NCBI GenBank assembly: GCA_021826255.1
Contig: JAKBAZ010000053.1
Span: 1 to 8,084, forward strand
DNA from: Actinomycetes bacterium
GTDB taxonomy: Bacteria; Actinomycetota; Acidimicrobiia; Acidimicrobiales; RAAP-2
DNA length: 8,084 nucleotides
Direction of reading: 5' to 3'
Positions 1 through 6,194 of the stretch are shown piece after piece. Below the pieces are notes generated by a model that had not been told where the DNA came from, ran no database searches, and saw nothing but the letters and a program-made list of their open reading frames with translations. Position 1 is the stretch's first letter. The number at the start of each line of letters is the position of its first letter. The position numbers and the translations under genes were made by a program.

Positions 1-702
1 GTGGCGGCGCTGAGCGGAGCAGTCTCGCTCACCGAGCCAGACCACGTTGCCGTGGGAGTCGGCCATAATCTGCATTTCGATGTGTCGGGGCCACGTCAAG
101 TAGCGCTCGACGTAGCACTCACCTCGTCCGAATGAGGCGAGTGACTCGCGTTGGGCGCTCTCGAGGGCCTCGGCGGCTTCGTCCGCCGAGGCGACGACCT
201 TCATCCCTCGGCCCCCACCACCGTAGGCGGCTTTGATGGCGACGGGCCAGCCGACCTCTAGACCGAACGCCACCACCTCGTCAGCACTGGTCAGCACTTC
301 GCTTCGGCCCGGTACACCACTCACTCCAGCGGCTTCCGCCGCGAGGCGCGAGGAGATTTTGTCCCCCATGACCTCGATGGCTTCGGGAGGTGGGCCGATG
401 AAGGTGACGCCCCGAGAGGTAATGGCCCTCGCAAAATCGGTGTTTTCGGAGAAAAACCCGTAGCCCGGGTGCACCGCGTCGGCTCCAGAGAGTTCGATGG
501 CCCGCAAAATGGCCTCGGTGTTGAGATAGCTCTCCGCGGCGCTCTGCCCACCGAGCGCGTAGGCCTCGTCGGCGAGTCGAACGTGCAGGGCGTCACGGTC
601 AAGCTCGGAGTAGACGGCCACGGTGGCGATCCCCATCTCTCGACACGTGCGAATCACTCGAACGGCGATTTCACCGCGGTTGGCAATCAAGACTTTCTTC
701 AA
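1..702 (-). CDS. accC: Biotin carboxylase subunit of acetyl-/acyl-CoA carboxylase, N-terminal part (C-terminus outside window)
   Basis: This enzyme carboxylates biotin on its carrier protein using ATP and bicarbonate, the first half-reaction of acyl-CoA carboxylase (fatty acid synthesis or acyl-CoA metabolism, cytoplasm). The 234 visible residues begin KKVLIANRGEIAVRVIR, the classic biotin carboxylase N-terminal domain. They continue with HPGYGFFSEN (about 78-87), GDK with the ATP-grasp lysine (115), VAIKAA with a second lysine (157), the glycine-rich loop GGGGRGMK (161-168), PRHIEMQ (205-211) and ERDCSAQRRH at the window edge. The catalytic Glu/Asn/Arg residues of the C-terminal half are outside, so I cannot tell a stand-alone subunit from a fusion with a biotin carrier domain (AccA3/BccA type). 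An in-frame stop lies at 723-721. The start is TTG at 702, chosen because GAGGGTGAG (715-707) is well placed for it. GTG at 711 is an alternative, but the Shine-Dalgarno would abut it. Family is certain; the exact substrate is unknown. Confidence 0.93.
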   Translation of the reverse strand, partial: MKKVLIANRGEIAVRVIRTCREMGIATVAVYSELDRDALHVRLADEAYALGGQSAAESYLNTEAILRAIELSGADAVHPGYGFFSENTDFARAITSRGVTFIGPPPEAIEVMGDKISSRLAAEAAGVSGVPGRSEVLTSADEVVAFGLEVGWPVAIKAAYGGGGRGMKVVASADEAAEALESAQRESLASFGRGECYVERYLTWPRHIEMQIMADSHGNVVWLGERDCSAQRRH

Positions 703-753
703 CGGTCTCACCCTCGCGCACTATCCCGACCGCCCCGCTCGACGGCTGTATCA

Positions 754-763
754 ACCCTAATCT
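754..763. promoter_or_regulatory. Overlapping divergent -10 elements between accC and birA
   Basis: On the plus strand TAATCT (758-763) fits the actinobacterial TAnnnT -10 pattern. Its expected start point, about 7 nt downstream, falls on position 770, the first base of the birA GTG codon. On the minus strand TAGGGT (759-754) also fits TAnnnT and would start transcription near 747, leaving room for the accC Shine-Dalgarno at 715-707. Neither has a convincing -35 box. The plus-strand element is the stronger proposal; the minus-strand one is tentative. Confidence 0.4.
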
Positions 764-769
764 GTACCG

Positions 770-1492
770 GTGCGCGCAACCGAGTGGCGAGTCGAGAGAG
801 TGGAGTCGGTGGGTTCCACCAACGACCTCGTCGCCGGGCGAGCTCGCGCCGGAGAATCCGAGGGCCTGGTGGTCGTGGCGGACTTCCAGGAGTCCGGTCG
901 GGGCCGTCGCGACCGCACCTGGATCGCCCCACCGGGCAGCGCCCTTCTCAGTTCGTATCTTCTGAGAGCGCCCCTCCCCCCCGATCAGCGTCACTGGTCG
1001 CTCGTTGCGGTCGCGCTGAGCGCTCGAGCGGCCCTCGCGCCGTGGGGTGTCGTGGACGTGAAGTGGCCCAACGACCTCCTCGTCGCCGAGAAGAAGCTGG
1101 GTGGTCTTCTGGCTCACGTCGTGGACGACGGCGTCGTCGTGGGCCTCGGGATGAACTTGAGAGGCATCGGATCTCAGGTCGAGGGGGCGACGAGTGTTCT
1201 CGAGAGCTTTGGCGTCAATCTCGATCGAGACGATCTTCTCGATGCCCTCCTCGACCAACTCGACATCCGACGAGGCCTCTTGAACTCGTCCGAGGGCCTC
1301 GCGAACCTTCGCGAGGAGTACCGGGCTTCCCTCGTGACGCTCGGTCGTCAGGTTCGCTGTCATCTCGAATCCGGGGTCGTCCGTGGTGTCGCTCGCGAGG
1401 TCGATGAGCGTGGCTACTTAGTCGTCGAGGGAGACGAGACCTGGACGCTCTCGGCTGCCGACGTCGTTCACGTGAGAGGAGAAGAGGTGTGA
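770..1492 (+). CDS. birA: Biotin--[biotin carboxyl-carrier protein] ligase, group I (no repressor domain)
   Basis: BirA activates biotin with ATP to biotinyl-5'-AMP and attaches it to the acceptor lysine of biotin carrier domains in the cytoplasm. The 240-residue protein shows the LplA/BirA catalytic fold: VGSTND (14-19) at the start, the biotinyl-AMP binding loop SGRGRRDRTW (42-51), PPGSALLSSYLLR (54-66), the active-site KWPNDLLV (98-105) with KKLGGLL (108-114), and GLGMNL (125-130). A small SH3-like C-terminal domain follows (about 190-240). There is no N-terminal helix-turn-helix, so unlike E. coli BirA it should not repress biotin genes. It starts at GTG 770 with no visible Shine-Dalgarno, consistent with leaderless translation. 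It ends in a GTGTGA context whose 4 nt overlap the rmlD start. Divergence from a biotin carboxylase gene fits its role in loading that enzyme's partner. Confidence 0.95.
   Translation: MRATEWRVERVESVGSTNDLVAGRARAGESEGLVVVADFQESGRGRRDRTWIAPPGSALLSSYLLRAPLPPDQRHWSLVAVALSARAALAPWGVVDVKWPNDLLVAEKKLGGLLAHVVDDGVVVGLGMNLRGIGSQVEGATSVLESFGVNLDRDDLLDALLDQLDIRRGLLNSSEGLANLREEYRASLVTLGRQVRCHLESGVVRGVAREVDERGYLVVEGDETWTLSAADVVHVRGEEV
1477..1481 (+). promoter_or_regulatory. Shine-Dalgarno of rmlD
   Basis: AGGAG lies 7 nt before the GTG at 1489, inside the 3' end of birA. It fixes the rmlD start at this GTG, which overlaps the birA stop codon. Confidence 0.75.
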
Positions 1493-2409
1493 GTCAAGCT
1501 CAACGAATACTCGTGACGGGGGGATATGGTCAAGTGGGTGTTGACCTCGTCGACTACTTGATGGGACGAGTACCCCTCGGAGGTCGAGCGGATTTTGCGC
1601 CCGACCAGCGCCCCCTCGACTCCGAGGAGTTCGAGGTGATCGGACTCAGCCACCACGATCTCGACGTCAGTTCGCCCGAGCAGGTGGAGGCGGCACTCGC
1701 CCACACTCGCCCCGACGTCGTCGTGCATCTCGCGGCTTACACCGCGGTGGATCGAGCAGAGACCGAGCCCGACCTCGCCCGAGCGGTGAATACCACGGGC
1801 ACGGGCCTCCTCTCTGACGCCGCCGCGCGCCACGGAGCCCACCTCATTGCGGTGTCGACCGACTACGTGTTCGACGGAGTGAAGGGCGCGGCCTACGTGG
1901 AAGAGGACGCCACGAATCCCCAGAGCGTGTATGGACTCACGAAGCGCGACGGAGAACTGCTCTGTCGGAGCGCGGACACCATCGTGAGAACGTCGTGGGT
2001 CATGGGTGTTCGAGGTAAGAACGTCGCCCACATCATTGCGGATCGGGCCACGTCGGGACAGTCGGTTCGATTCGTGAGTGATCAGACGGGGACCGTCACG
2101 AGTTCGGCGGACCTCGCACGGGCTCTCGTGGCTCTGATTCGAGCTCGTCCCGGAGGAGTGTGGCACGTCGCCAATACCGGTACCACGACCTGGTTCGAGA
2201 TTGCTCGTTTCATTGGCGAGATACTTGGACGAGGGGAGGACTTCGCGACTCCGATTACGACGAGTGAACTCAGTCCCGCCCCCCTCGCCACCCGCCCCCC
2301 TCGATCCGATCTCGACACGTCGAAATTCGCTCGAGCGTTCTCGCCCCTCCCAGAGTGGCGAGACGCGGTCGCGCGCTTGGTGCGAGATCGAGAGCACCTC
2401 GTCCGGTGA
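1489..2409 (+). CDS. rmlD: dTDP-4-dehydrorhamnose reductase (RmlD/RfbD)
   Basis: RmlD performs the last step of dTDP-L-rhamnose synthesis, the NAD(P)H-dependent reduction of dTDP-6-deoxy-L-lyxo-4-hexulose, supplying rhamnose for cell-surface glycans. The 306-residue protein is an extended short-chain dehydrogenase. It has a Rossmann nucleotide-binding GGYGQVG (11-17), VVHLAAYTAVDRAE (78-91) and AVSTDYVFDG (121-130) carrying the catalytic Thr. The catalytic pair Tyr148/Lys152 lies in YGLTKRDGE. RTSWVMG (167-173), the GTTTWFEIA segment (231-239) and the C-terminal RPPRSDLDTSKF (269-280) are all typical of RmlD. The stretch between the glycine motif and RPDVVVH is roughly 15 residues longer than I remember for the enterobacterial enzyme. 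The gene overlaps both birA and the following glycosyltransferase by 4 nt, indicating a translationally coupled operon. rmlA, rmlB and rmlC are not in the window. Confidence 0.95.
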   Translation: MSQAQRILVTGGYGQVGVDLVDYLMGRVPLGGRADFAPDQRPLDSEEFEVIGLSHHDLDVSSPEQVEAALAHTRPDVVVHLAAYTAVDRAETEPDLARAVNTTGTGLLSDAAARHGAHLIAVSTDYVFDGVKGAAYVEEDATNPQSVYGLTKRDGELLCRSADTIVRTSWVMGVRGKNVAHIIADRATSGQSVRFVSDQTGTVTSSADLARALVALIRARPGGVWHVANTGTTTWFEIARFIGEILGRGEDFATPITTSELSPAPLATRPPRSDLDTSKFARAFSPLPEWRDAVARLVRDREHLVR

Positions 2410-3230
2410 ACCGGTCTACGCGTACCCTTTCCGCCGTGGTGGTGGGCTACCACTCGAGGGAGGCCCTCGGAGAGTGCCTTCGCTCCCTGCGAACCAACGG
2501 CGTGGAGTCGATGGTGGTTGTCGAGAACTCCGACGACGACCTGACGGGAATCGAGCTGAGCGGAGCGAGAGTCGTTCGACCCGGAGTGAATCTCGGGTAC
2601 GGTCGGGGGGTCAATCGTGGCGCCGCCCTCGTCGGGGGTGAGTACCTCATCGTGTCGAATCCTGATGTGGTGGTCCACGACGGCGCGGTGAGTGCACTAC
2701 GGCGCGTGCTCGATGACGAGCCCACGGTGGGCATTGTCGGGCCGAGAATACGTCGAACCGACGGCACCGTCTACCCCTCCCAACGAGTCTTCCCGTCGAT
2801 GTGGTTGGCCGCCGCCCACGCCCTGCTCGCCCCTTTTTGGCCCGAGAACCCCGCGACCCGTCGATATCGAGCGCCCCGTTCCGACGGGGGAGTGGACTGG
2901 GTGTCGGGAGCGTTCTTCGTGGTGCGCCGTCAAGCCTTCGAGGAGGTCGGTGGTTTTGACGAGCGTTACTTCATGTTCGCTGAGGACATGGATCTCTGCT
3001 GGCGACTGCAGCGAGCTGGGTGGCGAGTACGCGCCTCGGACGACGCCGAGGTCACCCACGTGGAGGGGATGTCGCGAGCGAGCGCCGGACGGCGAATGGT
3101 GATCGCCCACCACCTGAGCGCCCTTCGATTTGAAGCCCAGACCTCAACGGGCCTGCGTCGAGTATTTGTGCCGCTGGCGGCCGTCGTCTTGATGCTCCGG
3201 CTCGGGGTCGTCCTCCTTCGAGGAACCTAG
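2406..3230 (+). CDS. Family 2 glycosyltransferase, WbbL-like, probable rhamnosyltransferase
   Basis: This 274-residue protein is a GT-A fold, family 2 inverting glycosyltransferase. It opens with LSAVVVGYHSREALGECLRSL (8-28), followed by VVVENSDDD (37-45), NLGYGRGVNRG (62-72), and SNPDVVV (84-90), whose Asn-Pro-Asp takes the place of the metal-binding DxD. VSGAFFVVRRQAFEEVGGFDERYFMFAEDMDLCWRL (166-201 region) carries the catalytic-base Glu-Asp pair at 193-194. Residues 253-271 are strongly hydrophobic and could anchor the C-terminus to the membrane. The family resembles WbbL, which transfers L-rhamnose from dTDP-rhamnose to a lipid-linked sugar. Direct coupling to rmlD (GTGA overlap at 2406-2409) supports a rhamnose donor, but acceptor and product are inferred. 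The start is the overlapping GTG at 2406; an in-frame GTG at 2355 would only add residues read from inside rmlD. The stop TAG is part of the next promoter candidate. Confidence 0.85.
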   Translation: MNRSTRTLSAVVVGYHSREALGECLRSLRTNGVESMVVVENSDDDLTGIELSGARVVRPGVNLGYGRGVNRGAALVGGEYLIVSNPDVVVHDGAVSALRRVLDDEPTVGIVGPRIRRTDGTVYPSQRVFPSMWLAAAHALLAPFWPENPATRRYRAPRSDGGVDWVSGAFFVVRRQAFEEVGGFDERYFMFAEDMDLCWRLQRAGWRVRASDDAEVTHVEGMSRASAGRRMVIAHHLSALRFEAQTSTGLRRVFVPLAAVVLMLRLGVVLLRGT

Positions 3231-3233
3231 ACT
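3228..3233 (+). promoter_or_regulatory. Candidate -10 box for the noncoding RNA
   Basis: TAGACT matches the TAnnnT -10 consensus and overlaps the TAG stop codon of the preceding gene (3228-3230). A start about 7 nt downstream would fall at position 3240, exactly the first paired base of the closing helix of the RNA. No clear -35 box is visible. Confidence 0.5.
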
Positions 3234-3239
3234 GAGCCC

Positions 3240-3422
3240 GGGTACTGCGGGCGGCTGTGGTTGAAAGTCGATGCCAGCCGCGGGCGAAACGACCCACGTA
3301 AGGCGTGAGAGCGCTGAGCATGGCGCGGTTTAGAAGTAAGTCCTGATCGTGACGGGGCACGGTGCTCCGGCCAACGATCAGGCGAGTGTGGGGTCAAAGA
3401 CCAGGTCAGCGCCCGCAGTCCC
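3240..3422 (+). ncRNA. Structured noncoding RNA, probable raiA RNA
   Basis: This segment contains no supported reading frame but folds into a closed, multibranched structure by simple pairing. The closing helix P1 pairs 3240-3253 with 3410-3422 in 13 base pairs with only U3243 bulged. Inside it are: a short hairpin 3254-3257/3275-3278 whose loop contains UUGAAAG, similar to T-loop motifs; a long-range helix 3291-3297/3388-3395 of 7 pairs with one bulged G; a small hairpin 3311-3314/3323-3326; and a perfect 9-bp stem 3342-3350/3374-3382 topped by 3353-3358/3364-3369 with a 5-nt loop. Purine-rich unpaired stretches such as GCGAAACG and TAGAAGTAAG look like conserved RNA joints. Size, lineage and position just before secA, where hpf/raiA usually lies, suggest raiA RNA, a class known from Actinomycetota and Firmicutes and usually found upstream of raiA. 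The identity is inferred from memory and context. The alternative is an undescribed secA leader RNA. No U-tract terminator follows, so the RNA may be cut from a transcript that continues into secA. Confidence 0.65.
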
Positions 3423-3461
3423 ATCCGGGTGAACCGTAGGCCCCGGTAGTGTGGAGAGTTC
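3423..3461 (+). promoter_or_regulatory. secA leader with Shine-Dalgarno
   Basis: Thirty-nine bases separate the RNA from the secA ATG. GGAGAG (3453-3458) lies 3 nt before the ATG and is a good ribosome binding site. No terminator hairpin with a U-tract and no convincing promoter is present, so secA is probably transcribed at least partly by read-through from upstream. Confidence 0.6.
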
Positions 3462-6194
3462 ATGAGCGTGTTCAAGAAGATCCTCAGGGCGGGCGAGGGA
3501 AAGCGCGTTCGCCAACTCTCCGAGCTGGTGGAACCCATCAACGCCCTGGCCGGGGATATGGCGGGTCTCACCGACGACGAACTGAGAAACAAGACGGTGG
3601 TGTTTCGCGAGCGACTGGCGCAGGGTGAGACGCTGGACGACCTGCTCATCGAGGCGTTCGCGGTCGTTCGAGAGGCCGCCACCCGGGTGCTCGGACAGCG
3701 GCACTACGACGTTCAGCTCATGGGGGGCATGGCCCTGCACTTTGGATGGATCGCCGAGATGAAGACGGGAGAGGGTAAGACTTTGGTGTCGACCCTCCCG
3801 GTCTACCTCAACGCTCTCTCGGGAAAGGGTGTTCACGTCGTCACCGTGAACGACTACCTGGCGACCCGCGACGCCGAGTGGATGGGTCGGCTTCACCGCT
3901 ACCTCGGACTCACCGTAGGTCGAGTGGGCCCCGATCGGCCCGACTTTGAGGACAAGAAGAACGCCTACCTCTGCGACATCACCTACGGAACCAATACCGA
4001 GTTCGGATTCGACTACCTCCGAGACAACATGGCCCGTTCGCTACCCGAGATGGTCCAACGCGGTCACAACTACGCCATTGTTGACGAGGTCGACTCCATC
4101 CTCATTGACGAAGCCCGAACCCCCCTCATTATTTCGGGGCCCTCCACCGGCAGTGCGCAGTTGTACTACCAGTTCGCCTCCATCGTTCGCTCTCTCACTC
4201 GCGACGTCGACTACGAGGTGGACGAGGAGAAGAAGACGGTGATGCCCACTGAGTCGGGTATCGCCAAAGTCGAAAAGCTGATTGGAGTGACCAACCTTTA
4301 CGAGAGCGGTGCGGTGAGCTTGGTCCACCAACTCGAGCAGGCTCTCCGGGCTAAGGAGTTGTTCCGGCGCGACAAGGACTACCTCGTCGACCGGGGAGAG
4401 ATCAAAATCATCGACGAGTTCACCGGCCGAACCCTCGACGGTCGGCGCTGGAGCGATGGTCTGCACCAGGCGGTAGAGGCTAAGGAACGCGTGCGAATCC
4501 AAGACGAGAACCATACGTGGGCCACGGTCACTCTGCAGAACTACTTCCGAATGTACGAGAAGCTCTCCGGAATGACCGGTACCGCCGAGACCGAGGCGGC
4601 GGAGTTCGCCAATACCTACGGGCTCCAGGTTGTTCCGATTCCGACTCACCGTCCGGTGCAACGTCTCGACCAGTCCGACTTGATCTACAAGACGGAGGCC
4701 GCCAAATTCGCCGCCATCGTTGAAGAGGTGCGGGAGCGTAACGCCAAGGGTCAACCAATTCTGCTCGGTACTGCGTCGGTGGAGAAGTCCGAACTGCTTT
4801 CGCGCGAACTGTCGCGGGCGGGCGTGACTCACGAAGTGTTGAACGCCAAACATCACTTCCGTGAGGCGGACATCGTCGCTCAGGCGGGCCGTCCCGGAGC
4901 CGTGACGGTGGCGACGAACATGGCCGGGCGAGGAGTTGACATCATTCTCGGCGGTAACGCCGAAGGCCTAGCGGCCCGAGAGCTGGCGGGTCGAGGTGTC
5001 TCACCCGAGGCCGAGGAGTACGAGAGTGCGTTCACCGACCTCGTGACGAGATACAAGACCCAGTGTGAGATCGACGCCGACGTCGTTCGCGCCGCGGGTG
5101 GTCTCTACGTGCTCGGAACGGAGCGTCACGATTCTCGACGGATCGACAACCAGTTGCGTGGGCGCTCGGGCCGACAGGGTGATCCGGGGGAGAGTCGGTT
5201 CTACCTCTCCCTCGAAGACGATTTGATGCGCCTCTTCGCCACGGGAGCCGTCTCGTGGGTGATGGATCGAGCCATGCCCGACGACGTGCCGCTCGAGGCG
5301 AAGATGGTGTCGCGATCCATCGAACGCGCCCAAACCACGGTCGAGGGTCGTAACGCCGAGATCCGTAAAGAGGTCTTGAAGTACGACGAGGTGATGAACG
5401 AGCAGCGCAAGGTGATCTACGCGCGTCGTATGCAGGTCCTCGAAGGTGAAGACATTCACGACGCCACGCTGGAACTGGTCGGCGAGGTGGTTGAGCGCGT
5501 TGTGCGCGAACAGCTAGTGAGTGAGTTCAACGAAGAGTGGGATCTCAAGGTCCTCGTGTCCGCGCTCCAGATGACGTATCCCACGTCGCTGAACGACGAG
5601 ACTCTGGGGGCGTACGACGACCGCGACGATGTGGTGGCCCTCGCCGTCGACGACGCCCTCAGTGGATTCGAGAAGAAGTGCGCCGAGTTCCCGGGTGGTG
5701 ATGAGGTGGTCCGCGCGATTGAGCGCGACGTCATGCTGCAGGTCATCGACACGCGTTGGCGCGAACACCTGAGTGACATGGACTACTTGCGCGAGGGGAT
5801 TCACCTACGCCAGAGTGCTCAACAGGACCCTCTCACCGCGTGGCAACGCGAGGGTTACGAGATGTTCGAGCGCCTGCTCGAGGCCATCAACCAGGACTAC
5901 GTCCGGGTGATGTGTCATTTTGATACCTCGCAGATCCAACTGGTTAACCCCGAGACGGGACTCCCCTTCGAGGGTGAGACCAACGCGGCGGCGGTACACG
6001 ACGTACCGGGAATGGACCTCACGTTTGCGCCGGGCGTCATGTCAACTCGTCCCACCGCGGCCCCCGCGGCCCCGCCGGCGGTGACGAACGTCGAACCCGT
6101 CTCTCCGCCCGCGGACGGAACCAAGATTGGACGAAACGACCCGTGCTGGTGTGGCTCGGGCCGCAAGTTCAAGCAGTGCCATGGCCGACCTTAA
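3462..6194 (+). CDS. secA: Preprotein translocase ATPase SecA
   Basis: SecA is the ATP-driven motor that pushes unfolded preproteins through the SecYEG channel at the inner face of the membrane. The 910-residue protein is full length for an actinobacterial SecA1. Nucleotide-binding domain 1 has Walker A MKTGEGKTLVS (100-110) and Walker B VDEVDSILIDEARTP (207-221). The preprotein cross-linking domain spans roughly 225-370, followed by GMTGTAETEA (370-379). Domain 2 carries GTASVEKSE (436-444), TNMAGRGVDIILGGN (485-499) and the arginine-finger segment QLRGRSGRQGDPGESRF (564-580). The helical scaffold and two-helix finger include WREHLSDMDYLREGIHLRQ (766-784). A Pro/Ala-rich linker (about 863-886) leads to the SEC-C zinc motif, with Cys895, Cys897, Cys906 and His907, which binds SecB or ribosomes in other species. 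The ATG start has a good Shine-Dalgarno. The last 14 nt overlap the start of prfB. Mycobacterial-type SecA2 is excluded by the complete C-terminal tail. Confidence 0.98.
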   Translation: MSVFKKILRAGEGKRVRQLSELVEPINALAGDMAGLTDDELRNKTVVFRERLAQGETLDDLLIEAFAVVREAATRVLGQRHYDVQLMGGMALHFGWIAEMKTGEGKTLVSTLPVYLNALSGKGVHVVTVNDYLATRDAEWMGRLHRYLGLTVGRVGPDRPDFEDKKNAYLCDITYGTNTEFGFDYLRDNMARSLPEMVQRGHNYAIVDEVDSILIDEARTPLIISGPSTGSAQLYYQFASIVRSLTRDVDYEVDEEKKTVMPTESGIAKVEKLIGVTNLYESGAVSLVHQLEQALRAKELFRRDKDYLVDRGEIKIIDEFTGRTLDGRRWSDGLHQAVEAKERVRIQDENHTWATVTLQNYFRMYEKLSGMTGTAETEAAEFANTYGLQVVPIPTHRPVQRLDQSDLIYKTEAAKFAAIVEEVRERNAKGQPILLGTASVEKSELLSRELSRAGVTHEVLNAKHHFREADIVAQAGRPGAVTVATNMAGRGVDIILGGNAEGLAARELAGRGVSPEAEEYESAFTDLVTRYKTQCEIDADVVRAAGGLYVLGTERHDSRRIDNQLRGRSGRQGDPGESRFYLSLEDDLMRLFATGAVSWVMDRAMPDDVPLEAKMVSRSIERAQTTVEGRNAEIRKEVLKYDEVMNEQRKVIYARRMQVLEGEDIHDATLELVGEVVERVVREQLVSEFNEEWDLKVLVSALQMTYPTSLNDETLGAYDDRDDVVALAVDDALSGFEKKCAEFPGGDEVVRAIERDVMLQVIDTRWREHLSDMDYLREGIHLRQSAQQDPLTAWQREGYEMFERLLEAINQDYVRVMCHFDTSQIQLVNPETGLPFEGETNAAAVHDVPGMDLTFAPGVMSTRPTAAPAAPPAVTNVEPVSPPADGTKIGRNDPCWCGSGRKFKQCHGRP

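Noticed and set aside
469..1407. 312-codon plus-strand open frame across the accC/birA junction
   Set aside because: It runs antisense to accC and out of frame within birA, is Arg/Ser-rich and low in complexity as expected of a shadow frame in GC-rich DNA, and shows no family motif.
1468..2397. 309-codon minus-strand open frame opposite rmlD
   Set aside because: It mirrors rmlD almost exactly; the composition is that of an antisense shadow and rmlD is unmistakable on the plus strand.
2355..2405. Longer N-terminus for the glycosyltransferase from GTG 2355
   Set aside because: The added residues are an Arg-rich translation of the rmlD 3' end; GTG 2406 overlaps the rmlD stop as in the preceding gene pair and places the GT-A strand at the usual distance from the start.
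3240..3422. SRP RNA, tmRNA, RNase P RNA or 6S RNA for the structured element
   Set aside because: The GGAAGCA-type SRP loop, the tRNA-like ends and tag frame of tmRNA, and the conserved RNase P core sequences are not visible; the multibranched layout is not the long single hairpin of 6S RNA.
3447..3452. TAGTGT as a -10 box for secA
   Set aside because: It would start transcription near 3459, removing the good GGAGAG ribosome binding site at 3453-3458 from the message; the two cannot both be used.
6127..6180. Longer N-terminus for RF2 from GTG 6127
   Set aside because: The 18 extra residues lie wholly within the secA zinc-motif coding region and do not resemble RF2 N-termini; ATG 6181 gives a normal family length.
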